Positions 36,501 to 43,780 of a DNA stretch of 64,000 nucleotides are shown in pieces. The DNA comes from Oscillibacter valericigenes (GTDB lineage Bacteria; Bacillota; Clostridia; Oscillospirales; Oscillospiraceae), in NCBI RefSeq assembly GCF_021531315.1, contig NZ_JAFBIQ010000001.1:62001-126000 (forward strand). Direction: 5' to 3'. The position numbers and the translations under genes are program-made. The notes below the pieces were generated by a model, which was not told the origin of the DNA, ran no database searches, and saw only the letters and a program-made list of their open reading frames with translations. Numbering within the stretch: the first letter of the stretch is position 1; every line of letters begins with the position of its first letter.

Positions 36501-37505
36501 TTATTTTTTCGGCGGCTTCACGCGTGACAAGGGATTTGCCTTTGCAGCTACACGCAGTGCCTCATTGTCAATATGCGTGTAAATTTCCGTTGTGTTAAGG
36601 TGTTCGTGCCCCAAAACCTCTTGCACAGCCTTGACATCCACGCCGTTTTGCAGCATCAGTGTCGCCGCCGTGTGGCGCAGCTTGTGTGAGGAGTACTGCG
36701 TGGAGTCAAGACCCGCCTCACTCAGATGCTTTTTCACCAGTGCGTGGACCGTCGAGCGGCTGACGCGCTCGTTGCGGGAGGAGAGAAAGAGGGCGTTCTG
36801 ATCGCGCCCGACGATGGGGCGGCGCACGGCAAGATAGGCTGAAAGCGCCTCCTTGCAGGCATCGTTGAGGTAGACGACACGCACTTTGCTGCCCTTGCCG
36901 AGCACACGCAGCGCGTCGTCCTGAATGTTCGGGAGATTAAGCCCACAAAGCTCTGAGATACGCAGCCCGCAGTTGAGAAACAGCGTCAGGATGCAGTAGT
37001 CACGCTCACGGTTTTGTCCGTCCACTGAGGACAAAAGCTGCAAGCTTTCCTCCAGCGTAAGATAGCGCGGCAGCGTTTTTTTGAGCTTGGGCGAATCGAG
37101 GTCCTTGACAGGATTTTCCTTGATGAGATGCACTTTATTGGTCAAATAGTTGTAAAAAGACCGGATCGTGGCGATTTTTCGCGCTCTTGACGCAGCATTG
37201 AGGCCATAGCCAGAGAGATCGCTGTTTTGATGCAGCACACGCTCGCGGCTCAGGTAGGTCATGTAGCCGTAGATGTCCGTGAGCGTGACGGAAGAGACGA
37301 GGTCGAGGTCAACATCCATGATAGAGATCTCGTTCAGCTCCAGACCGCGCAGCGAGGGGTCTCGCGTCTGTTTGAGATAGCGGAAGAAATTGCGCAGGTC
37401 GAGAAAGTATTCGTCCACGGTTTTTTTCGAGTGCGCTTTGATGTTTTCATGGTACGATAAAAAGTCACGCAGAATCGGCGGCGCTTCGGTGCGGTAATCG
37501 TTCAT
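36501..37505 (-). CDS. Tyrosine recombinase, XerC/XerD type
   Basis: The 334-aa recombinase has an N-terminal SAM-like core-binding domain (LRDFLSYHENIKAHSKKTVD and KIATIRSFYNYLTNK) and a catalytic domain with the first arginine in LFLNCGLRISELCGL, HKLRHTAATLMLQNG, the second histidine in LGHEHLNTTEIYTHID and the tyrosine in EIYTHI. Nothing around it looks like an element end, so it is more likely a chromosomal Xer-family enzyme than an integrase. It has a good upstream promoter. Confidence 0.85.
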   Translation of the reverse strand: MNDYRTEAPPILRDFLSYHENIKAHSKKTVDEYFLDLRNFFRYLKQTRDPSLRGLELNEISIMDVDLDLVSSVTLTDIYGYMTYLSRERVLHQNSDLSGYGLNAASRARKIATIRSFYNYLTNKVHLIKENPVKDLDSPKLKKTLPRYLTLEESLQLLSSVDGQNRERDYCILTLFLNCGLRISELCGLNLPNIQDDALRVLGKGSKVRVVYLNDACKEALSAYLAVRRPIVGRDQNALFLSSRNERVSRSTVHALVKKHLSEAGLDSTQYSSHKLRHTAATLMLQNGVDVKAVQEVLGHEHLNTTEIYTHIDNEALRVAAKANPLSRVKPPKK

Positions 37506-37539
37506 GTCCGCTCTTGTTTCCTTTCTTTGTTTTATTATT

Positions 37540-37569
37540 ATTATATCAATCGTTTTGACCTCATGTCAA
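37540..37569 (-). promoter_or_regulatory. Promoter of the Xer-type recombinase
   Basis: On the minus strand TTGACA (37564-37569), 18 bases, TATAAT (37540-37545). A TTGAC/GTCAA inverted repeat overlaps the -35 box. Confidence 0.78.
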
Positions 37570-37682
37570 ATGAAACAGGTATCTATTGGGTTCTGCGCAA
37601 GATCCCTGTGCTTGAGATCGAGTAAGCATTTGTGCCAAGACCACAGTCAGCACAGCTGCGCGCGTCCTTGGCGCATGAACAC

Positions 37683-37716
37683 AAAGAAGCAGCACCCAGT
37701 TGGGTACTGCTTCTTT
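37683..37716 (-). terminator. Terminator of the 68-aa coiled-coil gene
   Basis: A near-perfect 15-16 bp stem (37683-37698 with 37702-37716, one G-U) with a 3-base loop ends just after the stop codon at 37721 on the minus strand; the minus-strand 3' side reads GCTTCTTTGTGTT. Confidence 0.75.
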
Positions 37717-37720
37717 CTTC

Positions 37721-37927
37721 TCATGCTGTTGCGTCTACCTTTTTCTCGATGCGGTCAATCCATTCGACCATGTAGTTTGTTGCTCCTCTGACTTCTTCGA
37801 GGGAGTTCTCCACGGCTTCTAATCTGTCCTCAATGCGGTCTAACCTGCTGTTGATAGGATTTAGATTCTTGTCCATTTCCTCGTTAAACAATGCTTTGAT
37901 AGCTTGCAGGTCTCTTTCGTCTAACAT
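37721..37927 (-). CDS. Small coiled-coil protein
   Basis: The 68-aa protein is one long amphipathic helix: ERDLQAIKALFNEEMDKNLN, INSRLDRIEDRLEAVENSLE, then MVEWIDRIEKKVDA. Such helices oligomerise; similar short proteins occur next to mobile or regulatory genes in Clostridia. A ribosome site (AAGGAGAT) and a matched terminator support expression. Function unknown. Confidence 0.7.
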   Translation of the reverse strand: MLDERDLQAIKALFNEEMDKNLNPINSRLDRIEDRLEAVENSLEEVRGATNYMVEWIDRIEKKVDATA

Positions 37928-38256
37928 GGCATTTATCTCCTTGTAGATGTAAATTCAGTATATCATGCTTGTCAAGTGCGGAAAGGGGAGAGGGGGGATT
38001 TCCCCTCTCACTCAATTTCTCATTTGTAGTTTGTCAGGGCTGAGTTGATTTTTTCCATTCCCATATTTTCCTCTCGTAGTAAGGTGCGTGGTTTCTTTCT
38101 TCGGCTTTTTATTTTTGTCGTGTGAGATAGAGAATGGAAATCAAGAGCGCGTCCTGTATGCTCTCTGCCTGTTGCTGAGTGATGGAGAAGTGGCGTTTTC
38201 TCATGTCTTGAATATCGGGGAAATTTTGTTCAGCTCCACATCTTCATAAAATTCAT

Positions 38257-38282
38257 AAAAAAGGGAAGCGCAGACGCTTCCC
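38257..38282 (-). terminator. Minus-strand terminator without a clear gene
   Basis: GGGAAGCG (38263-38270) pairs with CGCTTCCC (38275-38282) and on the minus strand is followed by TTTTTT. No gene is seen between it and radA, so it may end radA read-through or an unseen RNA. Confidence 0.6.
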
Positions 38283-38298
38283 GATTATTTGAGATATT

Positions 38299-38330
38299 GA
38301 ATTGAACAAAATAAAAATTTTGTTCAATTC
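38299..38330. repeat. Perfect 14-bp inverted repeat
   Basis: GAATTGAACAAAAT (38299-38312) and ATTTTGTTCAATTC (38317-38330) are exact complements with AAAA between. A half copy (AAATTTTGTTCA) lies at 38221-38232. It may be an operator or part of a lost element. Confidence 0.7.
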
Positions 38331-38540
38331 GGGGGGGGCGGTGAGTGCGATTTTTAGCCTATATCATCCGATGGTTCGTGCATATCTCTGTTTTTGCCGC
38401 TTTTGCTCAGACCTCCTTTGCTTTGGAATTAAAGCTGCTGCATTATTACGGCAGCCTGCAATGTTTAATCTGCCGCGCATTCGCACAAACTGCTTTCGGG
38501 AAAACTTTTTCTCAAATCTCTGTGAAAAGGTCTTGATCGA

Positions 38541-38786
38541 ATGAGCGAGCTATCATGCAGCGCCAACTGCATTTTTCAGTCCGGTGGCCATTGTGGCTTC
38601 CAATACGCGACCGCCCACGGAGCGTCGTCGTGCCGCAGCAACGCCTGTGTGCATTATATCCCGCGATCCGCGGTCAGCGGCGTTACGACCTCATCAGCAC
38701 ACGCAGCGCTTCACCGATATTCTGCACCTCCGTCAGCTTTAGGCCGTCTGGACGTGCAAGACGGCTCCCATGCTGTTTTGGAATGA
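38541..38786 (+). CDS. Possible small Cys-rich protein (DUF1540-like)
   Basis: The frame starts MSELSCSANCIFQSGGHCGF and continues to SSCRSNACVHYIPRSA. The cysteine spacing (C-x3-C-x7-C, then C-x4-C) is like small DUF1540-type metal-binding proteins. The first 50 residues look protein-like, but the rest runs antisense into the 3' end of radA, and the ribosome site (AAAAGG) is weak and far. Coding is possible, with the last 30 residues doubtful. Confidence 0.35.
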   Translation: MSELSCSANCIFQSGGHCGFQYATAHGASSCRSNACVHYIPRSAVSGVTTSSAHAALHRYSAPPSALGRLDVQDGSHAVLE

Positions 38787-40047
38787 TGCACTCGGTAAAG
38801 CCAAGCCGCCGTACCTCACTGAGCCGCTGAGAAAGGTTATTAACATTCCTTAACTCACCGGTCAGGCCGACCTCGCCGATGGCGGCGACCTGCGTGCCGA
38901 TGGGCTTATCGAGATAGCTCGACGCCAGCGCTAAAATTGCGGCAAGGTCGGCGGCAGGCTCGTCCAGCGTCAGCCCGCCGATGATGTTCAGATAGGCGTC
39001 GCACTGCGATACCTTGAGCTGCCCGCGCTTTTCCAGCACCGCCAGCAGCATCGCCGCGCGGTTGTAGTCGAAGCCATTGCTCGTGCGCCGCGGTGTCGGA
39101 TAGGATGAGCTGGCGAGCAAGGCTTGAATTTCCGCCAAAACAGGCCGCGCGCCCTCCATCACGCAGGTCACGCAGGTGCCGGGCGCGTTGTCGGGACGGC
39201 CGGAGAGCAGCATTTCCGAGGGGTTTTCGACTTCCGCAAGCCCATTGTTCTCCATTTCAAAGACGCCGATCTCGTTCGTCGCGCCGAAGCGGTTCTTTGC
39301 CGCGCGGAGGATGCGGTAGGTCATGTGCTGGTCGCCCTCAAAATACAGCACGCAGTCCACCATGTGCTCGAGCACCTTGGGGCCCGCGATGGAACCTTCC
39401 TTGTTGACATGGCCGATCACAAACACCGTCACGCCCTGTCCCTTGGCCAGCTGCATGAGCGCCATCGTGCAGTCCTTGACCTGACTGACGCTGCCGGCGG
39501 GCGACTCCAACTCCTCATTATAGAGCGTTTGAATGGAGTCTACGATCAGAATGTCCGGCTGTTCCTCACGGACGCACTCGAGCACGTCGCCGAGGCAGGT
39601 CTCCGAGAGGACATAGAGCTTTTCGCTCGTGACCTTCAGCCGCTCGGCGCGCATCTTGAGCTGGTGCGGCGATTCCTCGCCGGAGACATACAGAACCTTT
39701 GCAAAACGGCAGAGCTGCCCGCAAATTTGCAGCATCAATGTCGATTTACCGATGCCGGGCGCACCGCCGACGAGCACCAGCGAGCCCTTGACGGCGCCTC
39801 CGCCGAGCACGCGATCCAGCTCGCCCATGCCGGTCGAAAAGCGCAGCTCCTGCTCGGTTTGCAGCTCGGCAATGGGGTGCGCCTTGGCGGGTGCGAGCAC
39901 TCTTGTGCGCCCCTTCCCTGCCGCCGACGCTTTCGGTGCAGCCTGCTCCACGATGGAGTTCCACGCGCCGCAGCTTGGGCATCGTCCCGCCCACTTTGCG
40001 GTCTCGTTGCCGCACTCGGTGCAGTAAAATACAGATTTTGCTTTCAT
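38683..40047 (-). CDS. radA: DNA repair protein RadA (Sms)
   Basis: RadA is a hexameric helicase that aids branch migration in recombination. The 454-aa protein has the N-terminal zinc finger YCTECGNETAKWAGRCPSCG, Walker A VLVGGAPGIGKSTLMLQICG, Walker B ILIVDSIQTLY, the RadA-specific KNRFGATNEIGVFEM and a C-terminal Lon-type domain (AILALASSYLDKPIG, GEVGLTGELRNV). ATG 40047 gives the usual start; an upstream in-frame start would overlap cwlD. Confidence 0.96.
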   Translation of the reverse strand: MKAKSVFYCTECGNETAKWAGRCPSCGAWNSIVEQAAPKASAAGKGRTRVLAPAKAHPIAELQTEQELRFSTGMGELDRVLGGGAVKGSLVLVGGAPGIGKSTLMLQICGQLCRFAKVLYVSGEESPHQLKMRAERLKVTSEKLYVLSETCLGDVLECVREEQPDILIVDSIQTLYNEELESPAGSVSQVKDCTMALMQLAKGQGVTVFVIGHVNKEGSIAGPKVLEHMVDCVLYFEGDQHMTYRILRAAKNRFGATNEIGVFEMENNGLAEVENPSEMLLSGRPDNAPGTCVTCVMEGARPVLAEIQALLASSSYPTPRRTSNGFDYNRAAMLLAVLEKRGQLKVSQCDAYLNIIGGLTLDEPAADLAAILALASSYLDKPIGTQVAAIGEVGLTGELRNVNNLSQRLSEVRRLGFTECIIPKQHGSRLARPDGLKLTEVQNIGEALRVLMRS

Positions 40048-40060
40048 GGGGTCTCCCCTC

Positions 40061-40786
40061 TCATGTTGTCCCCTGCCCCGCAAGACCCGCGAGAAAGCCT
40101 GCGGCGACGGTCACAGCCAGCCTGCGCTGATAGTCTGCCTGCCGCAGCCGCTCGGTCTCCTCCGCGTTGGAGAGAAAGCCGCACTCGACCAGCACCGCGG
40201 GACAGTTAATGTTTTTCATCAGGTAAACGCTCTTGTCAATGGCCTTTTGGCTCTTCTCGTTGCCTTGGTTGACCGCTGCGTTGAGCGCGCTTTGCACGCT
40301 CTCAGCCAGCGCCTCGCTGCCCTCCGTGCGAGCGTAAAACGCCTGCGCGCCGTGGACACGCCGCGAGGACGGCAGGCTGTTTTGATGGATGCTCAGCAGT
40401 ACGGCGCTCGGCGTCTCGTTCACCAGCGCAACACGGTTTTTAAGATCGGAGGCCTTCTTCTCCCGCAGTGTTCTCGCGCCGTCGGAATAGATGGCGGCAT
40501 CCTCCGTGCGGGTCATCCTTGTCTCACAGCCAAGAAAGCGCAGCAGCGCGTCAATATCCTGTGCAATGGCAAGGTTGATGCCGCTCTCCGCCGTGCCGTC
40601 CGCCGCGATGGCTCCGCCGTCCTCCCCGCCGTGTCCCGCGTCAATGACGATCACCGGCCGCTCCGGCACTCCCGCCGGACGAAAGACAGGCAGCGCACCA
40701 CGCACGAGTGTTCCACACAGCAGGAGCACACCGAAAAGGAGCAGCGCTGCGAGCGCCAAAACTTTTTTTCGCAGAAGAACGATCAA
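40061..40786 (-). CDS. cwlD: N-acetylmuramoyl-L-alanine amidase CwlD
   Basis: CwlD removes the stem peptide from muramic acid so that muramic-delta-lactam can form in spore cortex. The protein has a membrane/signal segment (VLALAALLLFGVLLLCGTLV) and an Amidase_3 domain with zinc ligands in VIVIDAGHGGEDGGAIAADG, the glutamate in ESGINLAIAQDI, SIHQNSLP and VLVECGFLSNAEE. Start choice is uncertain: TTG 40786 has GGGGTGA placed correctly, GTG 40795 is next best, and the longer frame runs across the cotJ promoter region. It lies next to the cotJ operon, fitting sporulation use. Confidence 0.88.
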   Translation of the reverse strand: MIVLLRKKVLALAALLLFGVLLLCGTLVRGALPVFRPAGVPERPVIVIDAGHGGEDGGAIAADGTAESGINLAIAQDIDALLRFLGCETRMTRTEDAAIYSDGARTLREKKASDLKNRVALVNETPSAVLLSIHQNSLPSSRRVHGAQAFYARTEGSEALAESVQSALNAAVNQGNEKSQKAIDKSVYLMKNINCPAVLVECGFLSNAEETERLRQADYQRRLAVTVAAGFLAGLAGQGTT

Positions 40787-40892
40787 AATTCTCACCCCGT
40801 GCAACGCTATGCGCGGGGACTTTTTTCTATTCTTCCATGGACATATTGTAGCAGACATCGGGCGGAAAGAAAAGCCCTGTTTCCTCTTTTTT

Positions 40893-40907
40893 GCCGCGGC
40901 GTATACT
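40893..40907 (+). promoter_or_regulatory. Possible sporulation promoter -10 of the cotJ operon
   Basis: CGTATACT at 40900-40907 lies 43 bases before the coat gene start. The 12-mer GCCGCGGCGTAT (40893-40904) is repeated exactly upstream of the spoVM cluster (26095-26106). A clear -35 box is not seen. Confidence 0.35.
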
Positions 40908-40949
40908 GGTATGAGCGCAATGCTCAATGCCAAGAAGGAGGAGACCCAT

Positions 40950-41402
40950 TTGGAAAAGAACGATACGGCGGTGAAGATCTGCGGCACGACGGAGGGCCGT
41001 CTGCCGGGCAGCTGTGCGCCGCTGGCCTTTCCCTATGTTCCCGTGCAGTGCGACAACCCCGCACGCTATTCCCAGCAGGACGCCCTGCAGGCCGGCACGC
41101 TGTTCCCCGGCTTGAATCTGCCCTTCCACGCCGACCTGGAGACCCGCTTCCCCGCCGCCAACACGGCGCTCAGCGAGCTGATGGCGCTTGACTTCGCCAT
41201 CGACGAGCTGGGATTGTACCTCACCACGCACCGCGACGATCAGGAGGTGCTGGCGCTCTACTGGTCGTATATCAAGCTCGCGCGCGAGGGACGCGAAAAA
41301 TATCAGGAGAAGTACGGCCCGCTGCTCCAGACTGACTTGACGCCCGGCAGCTATAAGTGGCTCGATAACCCCTGGCCTTGGGATGTGGGAGGGAATGACT
41401 GA
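40950..41402 (+). CDS. Fused spore coat protein CotJA-CotJB
   Basis: One 150-aa frame carries both small CotJ proteins. Residues about 24-62 match CotJA (LAFPYVPVQ, then YSQQDALQAGTLFPGLNLPF); residues about 76-148 match CotJB (LMALDFAIDELGLYLTTHRD, ALYWSYIKLAREGREKYQEK and the closing KWLDNPWPWD). In Bacillus these are separate genes of the cotJABC operon. The start is TTG 40950, placed eight bases after AAGGAGGAG. It overlaps the cotJC start by one base (TGATG), so coat proteins J were probably made together. Confidence 0.85.
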   Translation: MEKNDTAVKICGTTEGRLPGSCAPLAFPYVPVQCDNPARYSQQDALQAGTLFPGLNLPFHADLETRFPAANTALSELMALDFAIDELGLYLTTHRDDQEVLALYWSYIKLAREGREKYQEKYGPLLQTDLTPGSYKWLDNPWPWDVGGND

Positions 41403-41595
41403 TGTTTGTCTATGAAAAGAAATTACAATATCCGGTGAAGATCGCCAATCCCAATCCGAAGCTCGCTGCGGCGATCATCTCGGCTTACGGTGGCCCCGAC
41501 GGCGAGCTGGGCGCGTCTCTGCGCTATCTCTCCCAGCGCTACTCCATGCCCTATCCGGAGCTGAAGGGCCTGCTGACCGACATCGGTACAGAGGA
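41402..41595 (+). pseudogene. cotJC: cotJC, 5' part, interrupted by the element
   Basis: The first 64 codons of CotJC, a manganese-catalase-like coat protein: FVYEKKLQYPVKIANPNPKL, GGPDGELGASLRYLSQRY and KGLLTDIGTEE. The match stops inside the ExxH metal motif; after 41595 the frame enters the element and ends at 41650 with unrelated residues. The rest of the gene is at 60745-61152. Joining the two parts in the shared GAGGA gives an uninterrupted frame of 198 residues, close to the normal CotJC length. While integrated, the product would lack its metal ligands. Confidence 0.93.
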
Positions 41596-43188
41596 AGCGT
41601 CATGGCCCCCAATTTTGGCACGGTATTTTTCCAGTCCGTCCAGCACATAGACCCATTTGGCGGGCAGCAGATTGAGCGCCACCTCTACCCTGCCGTCCCG
41701 GTACACGGTCATCTGTTGGAGGAGATGACCGTAAAAGTCGTCGTCCGCCGTGCGTCCGCTGACGATTCCCGTGATGGCGGCGCGAATGTCCGGCTTTAGG
41801 GTCTGCGTGTCGGTGTTCAGCGTCTGCCGCTGTTTGATCGCGGCAATTTTCTCCTGCACCCGGTTCATTTCACTTTCACAGCGGGCTTTGGCCCGCTGAT
41901 AGTCAGCCTTGGTGATGCTCTCGTCGAAAAAGCGGTCATGGATGGTGTCATTGCGGGCTTGCAGCTTTTCAAGCTCAAGCTCCAGCCGCCGCAGCTCCTG
42001 CTCGCCGCTGTCCTCACCGGACATCAGAACGCTTTCCACAATGCGGGCGAGGTTCGATATGATCGCTTTCTTATCCAGTGTCACGGTATTCACGGAGCGC
42101 CGCAGAAGGTCCATGGCGATGTCATCCCGGATCTGCCGCCCGACGCTGCATCCGATGGTATTTCCCGCGCCGTCTGTGCGCCGCAGGCCTTCGTTGGTGG
42201 CGGTGAAGCAGCACCAGCGATAATAGGAGCTTCCGTCCTGCCGCTTTTTTGTGCGGTGAGAGAAGCTCTTGCCGCACTCGCCGCAGCGAATTTTACCTGA
42301 GAGCGGATAGCGGTTGCCATGTCCGCCGCAGCTTGTCGCACGGTTGCGGCGGGACAGCTCCCGCTGCACCGCCTGCCACGTTTCCCGGTCGATGATGGAC
42401 TCGTGGTGATCTTTTAGTTCTACCAGCGGTTCCTTGCCGTGGTTGTACTTCTTTTCGTGCGTCAGATAGTCCGGCGTGTAGGTCTTTTTCTGGATTAGGT
42501 CACCGCAGTATTTTTCATTCTTTAGGATCTTAGTCACGGTGGCAGACGACCAAAGGCAGTTGCCCTTGCTGCTGAGAATACCGGCCTCCCGCAGCTCCCG
42601 CGCGATGGCGCTGCACCCTTTGCGCTCTTGCAGATACTTATGGAAGATGAGCCGGACAACTTCTGCGCCCTCCGGGTTGACGGTCATTTTGCCGCCGATC
42701 ACGTCGTAACCCAGCAGCGAGCCGCCAAAAACGACGCCCTTCTCCATGCTGCGCATCTGTCCCCATTTGGAGCGTTCAGAGGTCCTTCGGCTTTCGTCCT
42801 GTGCGAAGGAACTCATGATCGTCAGCCGCAGCTCCCCATCGTTGGTGCGGGTATCCAGGCTGTCATTGAGAAACAGCACGCCTACACCGCGCCGCCGCAG
42901 CTCGCGGGTGATTTGCAGCGCGTCCACCGTGTTGCGGGTAAAACGGCTGACCTCCTTGGTCACGATCAGGTCGATCTGTCCCAGCTCCGCCGCATGGAGC
43001 ATTTTGTTGAACTCCACGCGCTTGTTGGTCGATGTGCCGGAAAATCCTTCGTCAGCATAGATGCCTTGCAACTCCCAATCCGGCTGGCGCTGGATGTACT
43101 CACGGAAATACCGCTGCTGCGCTTCAAAGGAATTTGCCTGGTCTTCCTTATCCGTGGATACACGGCAATACGCTGCTACTTGTAACAT
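41551..43188 (-). CDS. Large serine recombinase of the element
   Basis: The 545-aa recombinase has the resolvase domain with the catalytic serine in AAYCRVSTDKEDQANSFEAQ, DEGFSGTSTNKRVEFNKML and LIVTKEVSRFTRNTVDAL, then the recombinase domain (IFHKYLQERKGCSAIARELR), a zinc ribbon (KIRCGECGKSFSHRTKKR and WCC) and a coiled coil. ATG 43188 follows AAGGAGGAG. The final SSVPMSVSRPFSSG codons are antisense cotJC, so the gene crosses the left attachment site. Such enzymes catalyse both integration and, with a helper, excision. It is the only integrase gene inside the element. Confidence 0.93.
   Translation of the reverse strand: MLQVAAYCRVSTDKEDQANSFEAQQRYFREYIQRQPDWELQGIYADEGFSGTSTNKRVEFNKMLHAAELGQIDLIVTKEVSRFTRNTVDALQITRELRRRGVGVLFLNDSLDTRTNDGELRLTIMSSFAQDESRRTSERSKWGQMRSMEKGVVFGGSLLGYDVIGGKMTVNPEGAEVVRLIFHKYLQERKGCSAIARELREAGILSSKGNCLWSSATVTKILKNEKYCGDLIQKKTYTPDYLTHEKKYNHGKEPLVELKDHHESIIDRETWQAVQRELSRRNRATSCGGHGNRYPLSGKIRCGECGKSFSHRTKKRQDGSSYYRWCCFTATNEGLRRTDGAGNTIGCSVGRQIRDDIAMDLLRRSVNTVTLDKKAIISNLARIVESVLMSGEDSGEQELRRLELELEKLQARNDTIHDRFFDESITKADYQRAKARCESEMNRVQEKIAAIKQRQTLNTDTQTLKPDIRAAITGIVSGRTADDDFYGHLLQQMTVYRDGRVEVALNLLPAKWVYVLDGLEKYRAKIGGHDASSVPMSVSRPFSSG
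41583..41595. repeat. Left attachment site (attL core)
   Basis: TCGGTACAGAGGA matches the right-end TCGGCACGGAGGA in 11 of 13 positions. Both differences are synonymous in cotJC (Gly-Thr-Glu-Glu). The identical 5-bp GAGGA (41591-41595) is the most likely crossover zone; the exact dinucleotide cannot be fixed by eye. Confidence 0.8.
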
Positions 43189-43260
43189 AAAAACTCCTCC
43201 TTTTCGTGGTATCATACGATACAGAATGTGTCTTTGCAATTGTGCGAATACTGAAAGGCA

Positions 43261-43458
43261 CTATTCCTTTACAGATTTTGATTTTCTTGTATTTCTTTTT
43301 TGATCTTCTAATTTTTGTACGCAGTTCCTACACTGCATTTCGTTAAGGAAGCCTTGCCGCTGCAAGGCGAGCAGGACGGCTCGCTGGTACGCGAGAAGAA
43401 AGTCCTGCCCGATCTCGTCTGCCGCCTGATTATGCAGCAACTCCGGTTTGCTTGCCAT
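43261..43458 (-). CDS. Small protein upstream of the recombinase
   Basis: The 65-aa product starts MASKPELLHNQAADEIGQDF and contains LAYQRAVLLALQRQGFLNEM, with a CxxC (MQCRNC) and a basic end. AAAGGGGGGAG precedes ATG 43458. It is in the same direction as the recombinase, 72 bases upstream. Short proteins of this kind often accompany serine recombinases in Clostridia; a recombination directionality factor is one possibility, but I see no proof. Confidence 0.65.
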   Translation of the reverse strand: MASKPELLHNQAADEIGQDFLLAYQRAVLLALQRQGFLNEMQCRNCVQKLEDQKRNTRKSKSVKE

Positions 43459-43631
43459 CCTGCTCCCCCCTTTCCTTGAAACTATGCGGAGAGACCGGTG
43501 AACTTGTTGCCGTTTTCCCGGAAGCGGTTTCCTGCCTGACGGAAACTCGATTTCTGCTCCTTGGCACGCTCGCGTCATCAGACGGTCATGGCCTGCTTCC
43601 CCGAAAGAGAAACGCTCCGGCGGTCATTCAA

Positions 43632-43716
43632 TTTTGTGGAAGATCGTTTGCATCGAATTTCAACTTCCACAAAAATGATAGCAAGCGTTGACGGAGATTT
43701 CAATATGTGGTAAACT
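43632..43716. promoter_or_regulatory. Divergent overlapping promoters with an 11-bp dyad
   Basis: Minus strand: TTGAAA (43698-43703), 17 bases, TATCAT (43675-43680), driving the small protein and the recombinase. Plus strand: TTGACG (43688-43693), 17 bases, TAAACT (43711-43716), driving the DUF6076-like gene. The two overlap, so polymerases would compete. A perfect dyad TTTTGTGGAAG/CTTCCACAAAA (43632-43642 and 43664-43674) sits just past the minus-strand -10, a good place for a repressor. Confidence 0.65.
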
Positions 43717-43780
43717 AATTGCGTTACAAATGATATACCACACGTATTGCACAGCTGTGTCCACGAATGGAGGAAAAGCC

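Larger units (their letters stand above)
37928..38540. other. Non-coding stretch of about 610 bases
   Basis: No convincing gene is seen. It is AT-rich, has a minus-strand terminator (38257-38282) and a perfect 14-bp inverted repeat (38299-38330) followed by eight G residues. Two short hydrophobic frames between 38302 and 38540 lack good ribosome sites. Confidence 0.55.

Noticed and set aside
36501-37505. Xer-type gene as integrase of a second element
   Set aside because: No direct repeats, cargo or disrupted gene next to it. The amidase-like gene and its other neighbours look chromosomal.
38068-38087. CCTCTCGTAGTAAGGT, similar to part of the CRISPR repeat
   Set aside because: Only about ten bases match and it lies outside the element with no second copy; chance similarity is the simpler explanation.
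43688-43780. N-terminal extension of the DUF6076-like protein from TTG 43688
   Set aside because: That codon overlaps the -35 box of the gene's own promoter, so it is not in the mRNA. TTG 43781 has a good ribosome site.
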